64,000 bases of DNA from Pseudarthrobacter enclensis (GTDB lineage Bacteria; Actinomycetota; Actinomycetes; Actinomycetales; Micrococcaceae), in NCBI RefSeq assembly GCF_001457025.1, contig NZ_KQ758600.1, forward strand, positions 558,001 to 622,000. The letters run 5' to 3'. Position 1 is the first letter of the stretch. Every line of letters begins with the position of its first letter. The notes under the pieces are model-generated. The model had not been told where the DNA came from. It saw only the letters and a program-made list of their open reading frames with translations, and did not search any database. This document shows positions 25,150 through 33,565 of this stretch, in pieces. Made by a program: the position numbers and the translations under genes.

Positions 25150-28100
25150 TCAGCCGTTGAAACCAGTGATGGCCAGGCTCCTGGTGATGCCGTCCAGGGG
25201 ATGCGCGGCCTGGGGAACAGGGGCATCCGACGGCGGAACCGGCAGGGTTTCGGTGCGGGCAAGGTCCCAGGCCATGCTGGCGCTCAGGCTGATCCCGCGG
25301 GGACCGGTCCTGCGGGTGGTCCCCCGGATCAGCAGCAGCCGGGTTCCGAACAGCAGGGGCCCCGCATTTTCCTGCGCCTCATGGAAGAACACTGAATCGA
25401 TGCAGCCTGTGCCGTCGTCGATGCTGATGAACACAACACGCCTGCCGCCGCGCATGGGTGGGGTCTGGGTGGCCACCCGTACCCCGGCCACCAGGACTTC
25501 GGTGCCGTTGCGCAGGCCCAGCAGTTTGTCTGCTGTGGTGACTCCCAGCCGCTCAAGGAGGGGCCGGTGACTGTCCATCAGGTGGGTACTGACGTCCACA
25601 GCCATCAGGTCCAGCTCTGCACGGACATTTTCCACGACACTGGGTTCCGGCAGGCCGGGCTTGACGTTGCGCAGTTCCACATCGCCCAGGGGAAGTGCCA
25701 TCTGGCCTTCAAGGATTCCACTGCTTTTCCTGGCCCCTGTTGACTGGAGGGTTTGCAGATGGTGCACCAGGTCCGCCCGGTTGGCGGAGCCACCGGCATC
25801 CTTGTGGAGGGCATCGAAAGCACCCAGCTGGGCCAGCCGCTTAATGCTGGGTTTGCTGACCCTGGCACGGGAGCGGAGGTCAGCCAGGGAGTCGAAGGGT
25901 TGCCCGGCAACGATCCTTTTCAGTTCTGTTGCCGACAGTCCGTAGATGCCCTTCAGGCTCAACCTGATGCCAAGCTTTCCGGCATCCGCCCCGGAACTGA
26001 TCCGTTCAACCCGGTATTCGTCCTTGCTCCGGTTGATGTCCAGCGGCAGGATCGGGATGCCGAGGCGTCTGGCTTCGGCAACCAGCAGGCGCTTGGGATA
26101 CATTCCGGGATCGTGTTCCCAAAGGCCTGCCAGGAATGCTTCCGGATGGTGGGTCTTCAACCAGGCTGACTGGTAGGTGGGGACGGCGAAGGCGGCACCG
26201 TGGGCTTTGCAGAAGCCGAAGCTGCCGAAGGCCTTCAACGTTCCCCAGACTTTATCCACCACCTCAGGGGTGTAGCCCTTGGCGCGGGCAGCCTTGCGGA
26301 AGAAAACCTCCACGGCGTTTTCGCGTGCTTCGTTGCCCAATGCCCTGCGGAACTCGTCGGCCTGCGCCAGGCCGCAGCCCGTCATCACGTCGAAGGTCTT
26401 CAGGATCTGTTCGTGGAACACGGTGACGCCATGGGTTTCGGCGAGGACGGGTTTCAGGTCCGGGTGGGGGTAGACCTCCGGGGCGAAGCCATGCCGGTGT
26501 TCCAGGAAGGGCCTGACCATGTCCGATTTCATCGGGCCGGGGCGGAACAGCGAAATGTCGATGATGAGGTCGTTGAATTCCCTGGGCGCCATCTTGCCGA
26601 TCAGTTCCCGCTGGCCGGGCGATTCGATCTGGAAACACCCCAGGGTGTGGGTGCTCCTGATCAGCTCAAAGGTTGCCTCGTCATCCAGGGGGACAGCGTT
26701 GAGGTCTATGTGGCCGTTGTCGGCAATATAGTCCGGGCCCGTCCCCTGCGGGCCGGGACCGTGGTTGCCGGCGGCCACAACTTCCTTTTTGGAGGGATGC
26801 AGCCGGATAACTTCACGGACGGCGAAGGCCATGGCACTTTGCATCCTGACACCCAGGACATCGAGTTTGAGCATGCCCATGGGATCCATGTCGTGTTTGT
26901 CGAACTGGCTCATGGGCAGCCCCAGGCCACTGGGCTGGACGGGTGTACGGTCCAGCAGGGTGGCGTCGCCGAGGATGACCCCGCAGGGATGCATGGAGAT
27001 ATGCCGGGGCAGCCGGTCCAGGCGTTCGGTCAGGTCGACCAGCAGGTCCAACTGCTGGTTGCCGTCCATTTCCCGCTGTTCCACCCGCCCTGCGAAGTCC
27101 CTCAGCTCCGGTTTTTCCTGCAGCGCTTCCCGGAATTTGCCCGCGGAGAACCGCCACAGCTGTTTCGCGATCTCCCCTACTTCCCCGCCGTCCATGCCCA
27201 GGGCCAGGCCGGCATCACGGACCGCTCCCCTGGCCCGGTATCCGTTCTGCATGCTCATCAGCGTGACCCGCTCAGCGCCGAAGCGGTCAAAGATCTTCCG
27301 GTAGACGTTGTGGCGTTCGGCGCTCTCGACGTCGATATCAATGTCAGGAAGGGTGGCCCTGTCCTGTGACAGGAAACGTTCGAAGATCAGGTCGTGCTGC
27401 AGCGGATTCACATGGCTGACGTCGAGCAGGTAGTTGACCAGGCTTGAGGCACCGGAACCACGCGCCGCAGCCCGGACCCCCATGTCCTGGATCATCCTGG
27501 AGACCTCCGCCACCGTCAGGAAATAGGAGGAGAAGTTCAGCTCGTGGATGATGCGGAGTTCGTGCTCCAGCCTTGCCCGCAACGAGTGTTCCCGGGCACC
27601 GGAAATTCCCGGGAAACGGCGGGTGATCCCTGCGCTGCACCGTTGGACCAGCTCCGCATACGGGTCCTGGTTGATTCCAATGACCGATGCTTCGGGAACA
27701 ACAGGCTGCTTCCAGCCCATGTCCGCCACCGGATCGATCCGGCAGGCATCGGCGAGCGCCTCGGTTTGGGACAGCAACTGGGTGAGGTCTGCTTTCCCGT
27801 ACCCCGCAGCTGAAATGATTTCCCGGGCCAGCCGGTGCATCTGGTCGGAACTTTTCAGCCATCCCTGGCCGGTGGGTTGCAGAAGGGGTTCAGCGGCGAG
27901 TTCCGGCAGGGATTTCAACGTCCGTGCCGAATCGAGGACATCAGCGGTGGGGGCGCCGTCAGCTGCGCAGTACCGGACAGCGTTGGTGAGGACTGCAGGA
28001 ACCCGGTGTTCCTCCGCGAGCCGGAGCATCCTGACTGCATGGGCAGTGCTGAGCGGGGTTCCCGGGGCGCTGAGCTGGGAGACGATCTCCGTTACCAGCG

Positions 28101-28635
28101 TCCCGGCGGGCATGGCATCGAGCCACTCCTTGAACAGGGTGCGTGGCCGAAGGTAGCGACGCCCTCCCATGGCCCGGCCGACATCCGAGTCGGGGCCGAT
28201 CAGTACCATCAGGACCGGCTTGAGGGTGGTGGGGTCGAGGGTCCGTGAAGCGAGTTCAGCGCGGGTGACGGCAACGGGGACCGTTCCCCCCGCCTTGCCG
28301 GAGGTCCTGGCGTGCGCGTCGGAAATCAGCCGGCACAGGGCACGGTAGCCGGCACCGTTGTTGTGCCCCTTGGCGAGCACCACCACCCGGCCGGATACCT
28401 GGGTGCGGTGGTCGCCGTCGTCGTCCAGTACTGCAAGGTCAACGCCCACAATGGGGTCAATCCCCGCGGCCATGCAGGCCTTGAGGTGCTTGATGGTGCC
28501 GTACAGGCCGTCCCGGTCCGTGCAGGCGAGCGCCGTGGCGCCGTCGCCTGCAGCGGATTGCGCCAGTTCATCGGGCCAGGAGACGCCGTAGTGGGCGCTG
28601 AATGCGGTGGAAACGTGCAGGTGTGTGAAGGTCAT
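25150..28635 (-). CDS. dnaE2: Error-prone DNA polymerase DnaE2
   Basis: Translesion C-family polymerase that works in SOS mutagenesis. The 1161-residue protein has a PHP domain at the start (FTHLHVSTAFSAHYGVSW), the palm with AARGSGASSLVNYLL and the catalytic aspartates in LPDIDIDVESAERH, fingers with FHEQILKTFDVMTG and GFCKAHGAAFAVPTYQ, an HhH region and a C-terminal OB fold (EVLVAGVRVATQTP). ATG 28635 overlaps the DUF6504 gene by four bases; the frame to 28680 is not needed. The pair lies behind a LexA box. ImuB, the usual partner, is not adjacent. Confidence 0.93.
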   Translation of the reverse strand: MTFTHLHVSTAFSAHYGVSWPDELAQSAAGDGATALACTDRDGLYGTIKHLKACMAAGIDPIVGVDLAVLDDDGDHRTQVSGRVVVLAKGHNNGAGYRALCRLISDAHARTSGKAGGTVPVAVTRAELASRTLDPTTLKPVLMVLIGPDSDVGRAMGGRRYLRPRTLFKEWLDAMPAGTLVTEIVSQLSAPGTPLSTAHAVRMLRLAEEHRVPAVLTNAVRYCAADGAPTADVLDSARTLKSLPELAAEPLLQPTGQGWLKSSDQMHRLAREIISAAGYGKADLTQLLSQTEALADACRIDPVADMGWKQPVVPEASVIGINQDPYAELVQRCSAGITRRFPGISGAREHSLRARLEHELRIIHELNFSSYFLTVAEVSRMIQDMGVRAAARGSGASSLVNYLLDVSHVNPLQHDLIFERFLSQDRATLPDIDIDVESAERHNVYRKIFDRFGAERVTLMSMQNGYRARGAVRDAGLALGMDGGEVGEIAKQLWRFSAGKFREALQEKPELRDFAGRVEQREMDGNQQLDLLVDLTERLDRLPRHISMHPCGVILGDATLLDRTPVQPSGLGLPMSQFDKHDMDPMGMLKLDVLGVRMQSAMAFAVREVIRLHPSKKEVVAAGNHGPGPQGTGPDYIADNGHIDLNAVPLDDEATFELIRSTHTLGCFQIESPGQRELIGKMAPREFNDLIIDISLFRPGPMKSDMVRPFLEHRHGFAPEVYPHPDLKPVLAETHGVTVFHEQILKTFDVMTGCGLAQADEFRRALGNEARENAVEVFFRKAARAKGYTPEVVDKVWGTLKAFGSFGFCKAHGAAFAVPTYQSAWLKTHHPEAFLAGLWEHDPGMYPKRLLVAEARRLGIPILPLDINRSKDEYRVERISSGADAGKLGIRLSLKGIYGLSATELKRIVAGQPFDSLADLRSRARVSKPSIKRLAQLGAFDALHKDAGGSANRADLVHHLQTLQSTGARKSSGILEGQMALPLGDVELRNVKPGLPEPSVVENVRAELDLMAVDVSTHLMDSHRPLLERLGVTTADKLLGLRNGTEVLVAGVRVATQTPPMRGGRRVVFISIDDGTGCIDSVFFHEAQENAGPLLFGTRLLLIRGTTRRTGPRGISLSASMAWDLARTETLPVPPSDAPVPQAAHPLDGITRSLAITGFNG

Positions 28636-28967
28636 GCTGTAGTGGGATGGAGGGCGTCGTGGATGCGCAGGAGCCGCCACCGGCCGCTGCGGATATGCCG
28701 TGTGAGGTCCAGGGTCAGGGGCTCAGGGAAAGGCGGTTCTTGGCCGGAGGTGTTGGCGGGAAGAACCTGGATACGCCAGATTTCGTGGTCTACTACTCCC
28801 GGCCCGCTTCCCAGCGGCGCCCTGCTCTCTTCCGCCCACCATTGCCGGCGTTCATACCAGCGGAGTGGTTCGGCGCAGACGGCATAGGTCGTTCCGTTCC
28901 ACTGCAGGGATTGCGGCTGGCCGTCGGGGGCACAGGAAACGTCAACGGATTGGCTGAACAGACCCAT
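28632..28967 (-). CDS. DUF6504 family protein of the dnaE2 unit
   Basis: Small 111-residue protein of unknown function. The sequence has an OB/SH3-like beta pattern: SLQWNGTTYAV, then WYERRQWWAEES, EIWRIQVL and SGRWRLLRIHD. It fits the DUF6504 family, which is usually found beside imuB and dnaE2 in Actinobacteria, and so may assist the mutasome. It overlaps dnaE2 by four bases (ATGA) and is the first gene after the SOS box. Confidence 0.75.
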   Translation of the reverse strand: MGLFSQSVDVSCAPDGQPQSLQWNGTTYAVCAEPLRWYERRQWWAEESRAPLGSGPGVVDHEIWRIQVLPANTSGQEPPFPEPLTLDLTRHIRSGRWRLLRIHDALHPTTA

Positions 28968-29015
28968 GGCGCCTCTCCCTCCCTATTTCCCCAGCGGTGT
29001 AACGGATGACAGCAT

Positions 29016-29031
29016 TCGAACATGTATTCGA
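29016..29031 (-). promoter_or_regulatory. LexA-binding SOS box for DUF6504-dnaE2
   Basis: TCGAACATGTATTCGA is a near-perfect palindrome matching the actinobacterial/Bacillus-type SOS consensus TCGAAC-N4-GTTCGA at 11 of 12 fixed positions. It ends 49 bp before the DUF6504 start. Nothing else recognisable lies in 28968-29237. Confidence 0.88.
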
Positions 29032-29237
29032 ATACCTTCAGTCTACGCCCACCCGAAGGTGTCCGGAAGTCGGGCAGAATCCGTTGCCTGCCTCCACGCC
29101 CGGGGTACTATTTCCCGCATCTGAGGTGCAGCCGACGATTGGTCCTGACCGGACTATTCATCAGCGCGCCTCTGCCTTGAGATCCGCGCTTGCTGCGCGT
29201 CAGTGTCCATTGGCAACAACAGATCCGAGGCAAAACA

Positions 29238-30121
29238 ATGTTTCGAAAAATAGCCATCCCGGGAAGCATCGTTCTGGCGTCAATGGCATTGCTCGGGAGC
29301 CCCGCCACCGCCGCCCCGCCAGTTCAACTGTCCGGGGCCATCTTCACCACGGACAGCAGCGGGAATCCCGTCAATCTCAACATCTACGATTCACAACAGG
29401 CCGTCTACCTCAACGGCGGCCCGGGCATCAACGCCCCTGCCGATGCCGCAGGGCTGCCGGCGGGCACCTACTCCTTCCAGGTGACCGACCCGTCGGGCAA
29501 GACCCTGCTTTCCACCGATCCCGTGTCCTGCCGCCAGTTCACCGTCGATGCGAGCGGCGTCATTAACAGCGTGGATGCCTCCGGGTCCTGCAAACATGCC
29601 ACTGGGACCAGCACCGAGGATGGCGGCATGACCGTCCAACTCTTTCCCTACACCGACACCCTAAACGACGGCGGGGTCTACAAGTGTGGGTCTCCCCCAC
29701 GAACCTGCTTGACTGCAGCGCCCCAGGCAACAAGAACTGCTTCGTTCCCAGGTACAGCAAGACGGACAACTTCAAGGTCAGGAATCCGCTGATCGTTGAG
29801 ATCGACGTCCGGTTCTGGAAGAACGGGACTGCAATGGACGGATACGCTGCGCTGTGGACCGACACGAACGGGGCTACCAATATCAAGTATTCGGAGTACA
29901 ACCCCGCAGTCTTGGCCTTCCACGAGGCACACTTTGAAGCAGTGGAGGCCGGAACCCACGGCATCCGCGTGGACAGCCAGCCGGGATGCACCATCACTTC
30001 CGTGCAGCCGCCGTCGGGCAAGGCGGTCAACGCCAACCGCGGCTGGGCCAGCATCAGCGTTGCGGTGGCAGCCCACACCGAGGGCGACCACACCTGTTTG
30101 TGGACCATGGCCTGCAACTGA
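29238..30121 (+). pseudogene. Secreted protein of unknown function, split by a one-base frameshift
   Basis: Two frames together make one secreted protein of about 294 residues. Frame 1 starts at ATG 29238 (GAGG seven bases upstream) with a signal peptide (MFRKIAIPGSIVLASMALLG, cleavage near ATA-APP) and a beta-rich domain with Cys pairs. After GGVYK (codon at 29682-29684) the protein sense moves to the -1 frame, which continues WVSPTNLLDCSAPGNKNCF and runs to CLWTMACN at 30121. Inserting one G after 29684 (AAG-GTG-TGG) restores a single frame. Cysteines occur in both halves, as expected for one exported, disulfide-bonded protein. I do not recognise the family. It is a pseudogene or a base-calling error. 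Confidence 0.75.
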
Positions 30122-30243
30122 CAGGCGCCGGGAACCGGGAGCCGGGGCCCTGGATTCCGGGCGCCCCGGCTCACCTCGGCGTTACTGTCCCGCCACCGCA
30201 TCCGGGGGTGGACTGACAGTTCGGCAGGGAGCAGGATTGAGCC

Positions 30244-30633
30244 ATGGAAACCCAAGACGCACTCCTCAAGCAGGCAAGCATCAAGGCCCAGGACTCCACC
30301 CTTGTAGCCACGTTCGACATTGACGGCAGCATTCCCGGCTCCGGCGCCTACGTCGTGGGACTGATGGGAGCCACCCAGGACTTTTCGTCGCAGCGGCGGC
30401 TGTGCATAGAGTTCATGAACGGGGAGGCCATAGCCTTCTACTCGTTCAACCGCGAACAGGGCGTGGAGGAGGACTATGACCTCTCCGGCGTATCCCACTC
30501 GGGGAATTCAATCACGGTCCAGTTCCCGGTGGACGCCATCAACGGACTGGGCGCAGGGCACACCATGTCCGCCTTCAGCGAGGCGGACGGCCGGGAGTTC
30601 CAGCACGGTGTCCCCGTGGAGGAAAACCTTTAG
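30244..30633 (+). CDS. Hypothetical protein
   Basis: I do not recognise this 129-residue soluble protein. It begins METQDALLKQASIKAQDS, has no signal peptide or membrane segment, and alternates short hydrophobic strands with acidic loops (TLVATFDIDGSIPGSGAYV, ITVQFPVDAINGL), suggesting a small beta sandwich. One Cys is present. A GGGAGCAGG purine stretch precedes the ATG. It stands alone, 122 bp after the broken secreted-protein gene and converging on the chorismate mutase gene with an 18-bp gap. Confidence 0.65.
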   Translation: METQDALLKQASIKAQDSTLVATFDIDGSIPGSGAYVVGLMGATQDFSSQRRLCIEFMNGEAIAFYSFNREQGVEEDYDLSGVSHSGNSITVQFPVDAINGLGAGHTMSAFSEADGREFQHGVPVEENL

Positions 30634-30651
30634 CAGCTGGGCGGTCGCCGC

Positions 30652-30972
30652 TCAGCTGTTGTCTTTGTGGACGCGCATTTCCAGTTCGATGAACCCGGAA
30701 ATCATGGCCCGGTAGGTCGACTCGACGATGTCCGGGTCAATGTCCTTGGCCACGGCTGCGGACCGGACATGCTCGATGATCTTCTCCACCCGGTCGGGGG
30801 CGCGTACTTCAGCGTCGTCGCCCTTCAGGGTTCCGGCGATTTTGATCAGGCGTTCACGGCGCGCAATCAGGGTGACAATCTGCTCGTCCACCTCGTCGAC
30901 GGCAACGCGGACCGCGGCGAGCTGTTCCTTGTCGGCCTGGGCATCCCGGTCATTTCCTTGAATTGTTGCCAT
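30652..30972 (-). CDS. Chorismate mutase (AroQ type)
   Basis: Converts chorismate to prephenate for Phe/Tyr synthesis. The 106-residue all-helical protein has the AroQ pattern: VRVAVDEVDEQIVTLIARRE with the active-site Arg, KIAGTLKGDDAEVRAPDRVE with Lys and the Arg near the end of the loop, and STYRAMISGFIELEM in the last helix. I start at ATG 30972 (MATIQGNDRD), where a possible -10 TACTGT lies six bases upstream, so the mRNA may be leaderless. It diverges from the VOC gene, whose ATG is only 20 bp away. Confidence 0.85.
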   Translation of the reverse strand: MATIQGNDRDAQADKEQLAAVRVAVDEVDEQIVTLIARRERLIKIAGTLKGDDAEVRAPDRVEKIIEHVRSAAVAKDIDPDIVESTYRAMISGFIELEMRVHKDNS

Positions 30973-30991
30973 CTTCTGACAGTATCGAAGC

Positions 30992-31414
30992 ATGCAACCC
31001 AGAGTCGACTTCATCTCGCTAGGTGTCCGCAGTGTTGAGGCGTCACGCGCCTTTTATGTCGACGGCCTGGGCTGGCCGGTGCACCGCGAGGTCCCCGGCG
31101 AAGTGGTCTTCATCCAGGCCAACCACGGGCTGATCCTCTCGCTGTGGGATGCCGGACAGATGCAGGCCGAGGCCGGGGTGGACGCCCCCGGGACCGTTCC
31201 GTGCATCACGCTGAGCCATAACGTCGGCGGCACCGATGACGTGGACAGGGTGCTGGCCGAGGCAGCAGCAGCCGGAGCCACCATCACCGGCGAACCTGTC
31301 ACGCAGCCCTGGGGCGGCTACACGGGATACTTCGCCGATCCTGACGGCTTCCGCTGGGAAGTCGCCTACAACCCCACCTGGGCTGTGGCCGACGACGGCG
31401 CGGTCACCGTCTGA
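30992..31414 (+). CDS. VOC (glyoxalase/bleomycin-resistance fold) family protein
   Basis: A 140-residue single-copy vicinal-oxygen-chelate fold protein with two beta-alpha-beta-beta-beta modules: VDFISLGVRSVEASRAFYVDGLG at the start and GYTGYFADPDGFRWEVAYNP near the end. The terminal Glu of WEVAYNP and an N-terminal polar residue could bind metal, but the usual N-terminal His is not obvious, so enzymatic activity is uncertain. The substrate cannot be read from context. It is divergent from chorismate mutase and convergent with the SRAP gene. Confidence 0.85.
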   Translation: MQPRVDFISLGVRSVEASRAFYVDGLGWPVHREVPGEVVFIQANHGLILSLWDAGQMQAEAGVDAPGTVPCITLSHNVGGTDDVDRVLAEAAAAGATITGEPVTQPWGGYTGYFADPDGFRWEVAYNPTWAVADDGAVTV

Positions 31415-31439
31415 TCCCGCGGCGCCTTTCCCGCGGCTG

Positions 31440-32201
31440 CTAGAACAGGGCCTCCACGGGCCTGATGAGGTCCGGTCCGTTATTGCGGACATTCCCCACA
31501 TCCTTGCCCACCGAATCGACATGCCAGTCTGCCGCCACATCCTTGACGCCTGACCGCACCAGGTCCACGAGGGCCGCGGCGTCGTCCGCCTGCGGATCCA
31601 GCCACGCCTGCATGGTCTCCCGGTCCATGGGCAGCGGAACACGGTCGTGCAGTTCCGTCAGCTTCCCGAACACGGTCGATTCGGATCCCGGCGGAGGGGT
31701 GTCCGTCGTCAGGATGGACGTGGAGAGCAGCCATTGGCCCGGCTCCCCGGCGGGGACGGAAGGGTCGCGCCACCACTCGTACAGCCCGGCGAACGCCAAA
31801 CCGCGGCCTTCGCCGGGGTGGACGTAGTAGGGCTGCTTGGACTTGCCGGGACCTTGCTTCCATTCGTAGTAGCCGTCCGCCGGAACCGCGCAACGCCGGG
31901 ACTTCACGGCCTTGCGGAACGCCGGCTTCTCCAGCACCGATTCGCTGCGGGCGTTGATCATCCTCGATCCGATGCCGGGATCCTTGGCCCAGGACGGAAC
32001 CAGGCCCCACCGGGCCACGTGGAGCTGGCGGACCTGCCGGGCCTCCGGGCCGTCGTCCACCAGCCGTTCAAGGACAATGGGCACGGCGTCAGTGGGCGCA
32101 ACATTCCACGACGGCGGAACGCTCACCTCTTCCTCCAGCTCGGCGTCGAATTCCGCCAGGAGGTCCCCCACAGCCCGTGCCATCACGTAACGTCCACACA
32201 T
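31440..32201 (-). CDS. SRAP/HMCES (YedK-like) abasic-site protein
   Basis: Shields abasic sites in single-stranded DNA by forming a covalent link through Cys2. The 253-residue product begins MCGRYVMAR, so Cys2 is exposed after Met removal, and it has the other family residues: Asn in PPSWNVAPTD, Glu in ADGYYEWKQG and His in LTELHDRVPLPM. ATG 32201 is fixed by the need for Cys2, although the frame runs further upstream. No DNA-repair operon surrounds it. Confidence 0.95.
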   Translation of the reverse strand: MCGRYVMARAVGDLLAEFDAELEEEVSVPPSWNVAPTDAVPIVLERLVDDGPEARQVRQLHVARWGLVPSWAKDPGIGSRMINARSESVLEKPAFRKAVKSRRCAVPADGYYEWKQGPGKSKQPYYVHPGEGRGLAFAGLYEWWRDPSVPAGEPGQWLLSTSILTTDTPPPGSESTVFGKLTELHDRVPLPMDRETMQAWLDPQADDAAALVDLVRSGVKDVAADWHVDSVGKDVGNVRNNGPDLIRPVEALF

Positions 32202-32332
32202 GGCTCCAGCATGCCACCGGCGCCACACAGTGTCATGCAGGCGGCCCCGGCGGCGCCCGGCAGCAGGGAATACGGGCAGCCGCGTTACCGTTGTGCGGAA
32301 CGAACCCTTCACCCCCAACAGAGGAGACCCCT

Positions 32333-32590
32333 GTGGATTTCACCCCCGAGTCAGGCACCATCACCATGTTTTCCACCACCTGGTGCGGCTACTGCAACAG
32401 GCTGAAGAAGCAGCTGGATGCGCAGGGCATCGGCTACACGGAGATCAACATCGAGGAAGTGGACGGTACCGCTGAGCTGGTGGAGCAGATCAACGGGGGC
32501 AACCGCACTGTCCCCACGGTCCTCTTCCCGGACGGCACGTCCGCGACGAACCCGTCCGCCGCCGAGGTCAGGACCCGGCTGGCAGCCTAG
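32333..32590 (+). CDS. Mycoredoxin (glutaredoxin-like, CGYC active site)
   Basis: Thioredoxin-fold oxidoreductase of 85 residues that in Actinobacteria reduces mycothiol mixed disulfides. The active site is CGYC in TTWCGYCNRL (about residues 16-25), followed by the cis-Pro region RTVPTVLFPDG. The GTG start at 32333 has GAGGAG six bases upstream; the longer frame is non-coding. Presence of a CGYC mycoredoxin fits a mycothiol-producing actinobacterium. Confidence 0.93.
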   Translation: MDFTPESGTITMFSTTWCGYCNRLKKQLDAQGIGYTEINIEEVDGTAELVEQINGGNRTVPTVLFPDGTSATNPSAAEVRTRLAA

Positions 32591-32598
32591 GAGCTGTG

Positions 32599-32628
32599 GT
32601 GCCTGCGGCGCAGAACCGCCGCAGGCAC
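32599..32628. terminator. Bidirectional hairpin between mycoredoxin and lipoate-ligase-like genes
   Basis: Perfect 12-bp arms GTGCCTGCGGCG and CGCCGCAGGCAC with a six-base loop lie eight bases past the mycoredoxin stop, between two convergent genes. No U-tract, but position suits a shared terminator. Confidence 0.65.
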
Positions 32629-32648
32629 TGGGCCGTCATCCCGCCGGG

Positions 32649-33419
32649 TCAGGCTTCCAGGCTGCTGAAAGGCGCCGGGACGAGGACGGCATGGCCGGAG
32701 TACGTGTCCAGCAGGGCTTCCGTCACTGCGTCCACGGTAAGGCCCGGAACCAGGTCGTCGGCCGCCCCGGCCGTGGCGGGATCCCAGTCCAGTTCCAGCG
32801 CGGCGTAGCAGTCGGTGAGGACTTTGCGGATCGGCGCGGAATCCTCCACTACGATGACGGAGCTGAACAGCCACGCGCCGGCCACCACGCGCTGGGCGGT
32901 GCCCACCAGTTTGATCCGCGGCCCCGCCGTCTCCGGGGTGCCGTGGACGCTGTACTCCCCGGGGCAGTACTCCCCCGGGATCTCGCCTACTGCCGCGTGG
33001 ACACCCACCCGCCGTAGTGCGTCAGCGAACAGTTCCCCAAAATGGCCGAACCGGGTTTTCGAGCCCGCGATCGCGTCCGCGTCCGGTTCCACATGGTCCA
33101 CGATCAGCGTGCCCTCGTGGTAGGCGGCCGCGCGTCCGCCGGCACGGCGGACCAGCGGCTCGAAACCGTTGGCGCGGCATGCCAGCTCCGCTGCCTGGAA
33201 GCCGGGCAGCCTGGTGTCCCGCTGCCCGAACGCCACGGTCGGCGCCGGCCTGTACAAGCGCAGGGTGGGTCCGATGCTTCCGCTCCGTGCCCGGGCCAGC
33301 AGCTCGAGCCCGAACTCAAGGTCCCTGGCTGCGCCAAGGGACTGCTCCTGCCGGACAACGGCCAGCGTGCCGTCCACCGGGTCCTGCCGGGCGGCCGCGC
33401 CCGGTGTCATCGCGCTCAT
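32649..33419 (-). CDS. Lipoate-protein ligase family protein
   Basis: A 256-residue member of the biotin/lipoate ligase fold. Characteristic features are the TLRLYRPAPTVAFGQRD strand-loop, VRRAGGRAAAYHEGTL (the RRxxGGxxxxH nucleotide/lipoyl-binding loop, about residues 90-106) and VGTAQRV, where a catalytic Lys lies just before (IKLVGTAQ). It could ligate free lipoate, transfer octanoate or be a related acyl transferase; no substrate or E2 gene is nearby. ATG 33419 has GGGGAA seven bases upstream. It follows aarF by 146 bp on the same strand. Confidence 0.8.
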   Translation of the reverse strand: MSAMTPGAAARQDPVDGTLAVVRQEQSLGAARDLEFGLELLARARSGSIGPTLRLYRPAPTVAFGQRDTRLPGFQAAELACRANGFEPLVRRAGGRAAAYHEGTLIVDHVEPDADAIAGSKTRFGHFGELFADALRRVGVHAAVGEIPGEYCPGEYSVHGTPETAGPRIKLVGTAQRVVAGAWLFSSVIVVEDSAPIRKVLTDCYAALELDWDPATAGAADDLVPGLTVDAVTEALLDTYSGHAVLVPAPFSSLEA

Positions 33420-33565
33420 TGATCAGTTCCCCGTTCTCGCTCCGGCAGGGCGGCGCCGCACCGATTGACTGCGGACTTACCCGTTTCCCGCCGCCGGCGC
33501 CCGTCGCGCCCACCCTAGGGTACGCCGTCGTCGGCGGTCCTCCGCACCGGCGCGGCGCCCGCCGG

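Noticed and set aside
26200..27369. 389-codon forward frame inside dnaE2
   Set aside because: Shadow of the dnaE2 coding strand; no start site or motif.
29680..29690. Programmed -1 frameshift
   Set aside because: No slippery heptamer and no downstream stem was evident; deletion or sequencing error is simpler.
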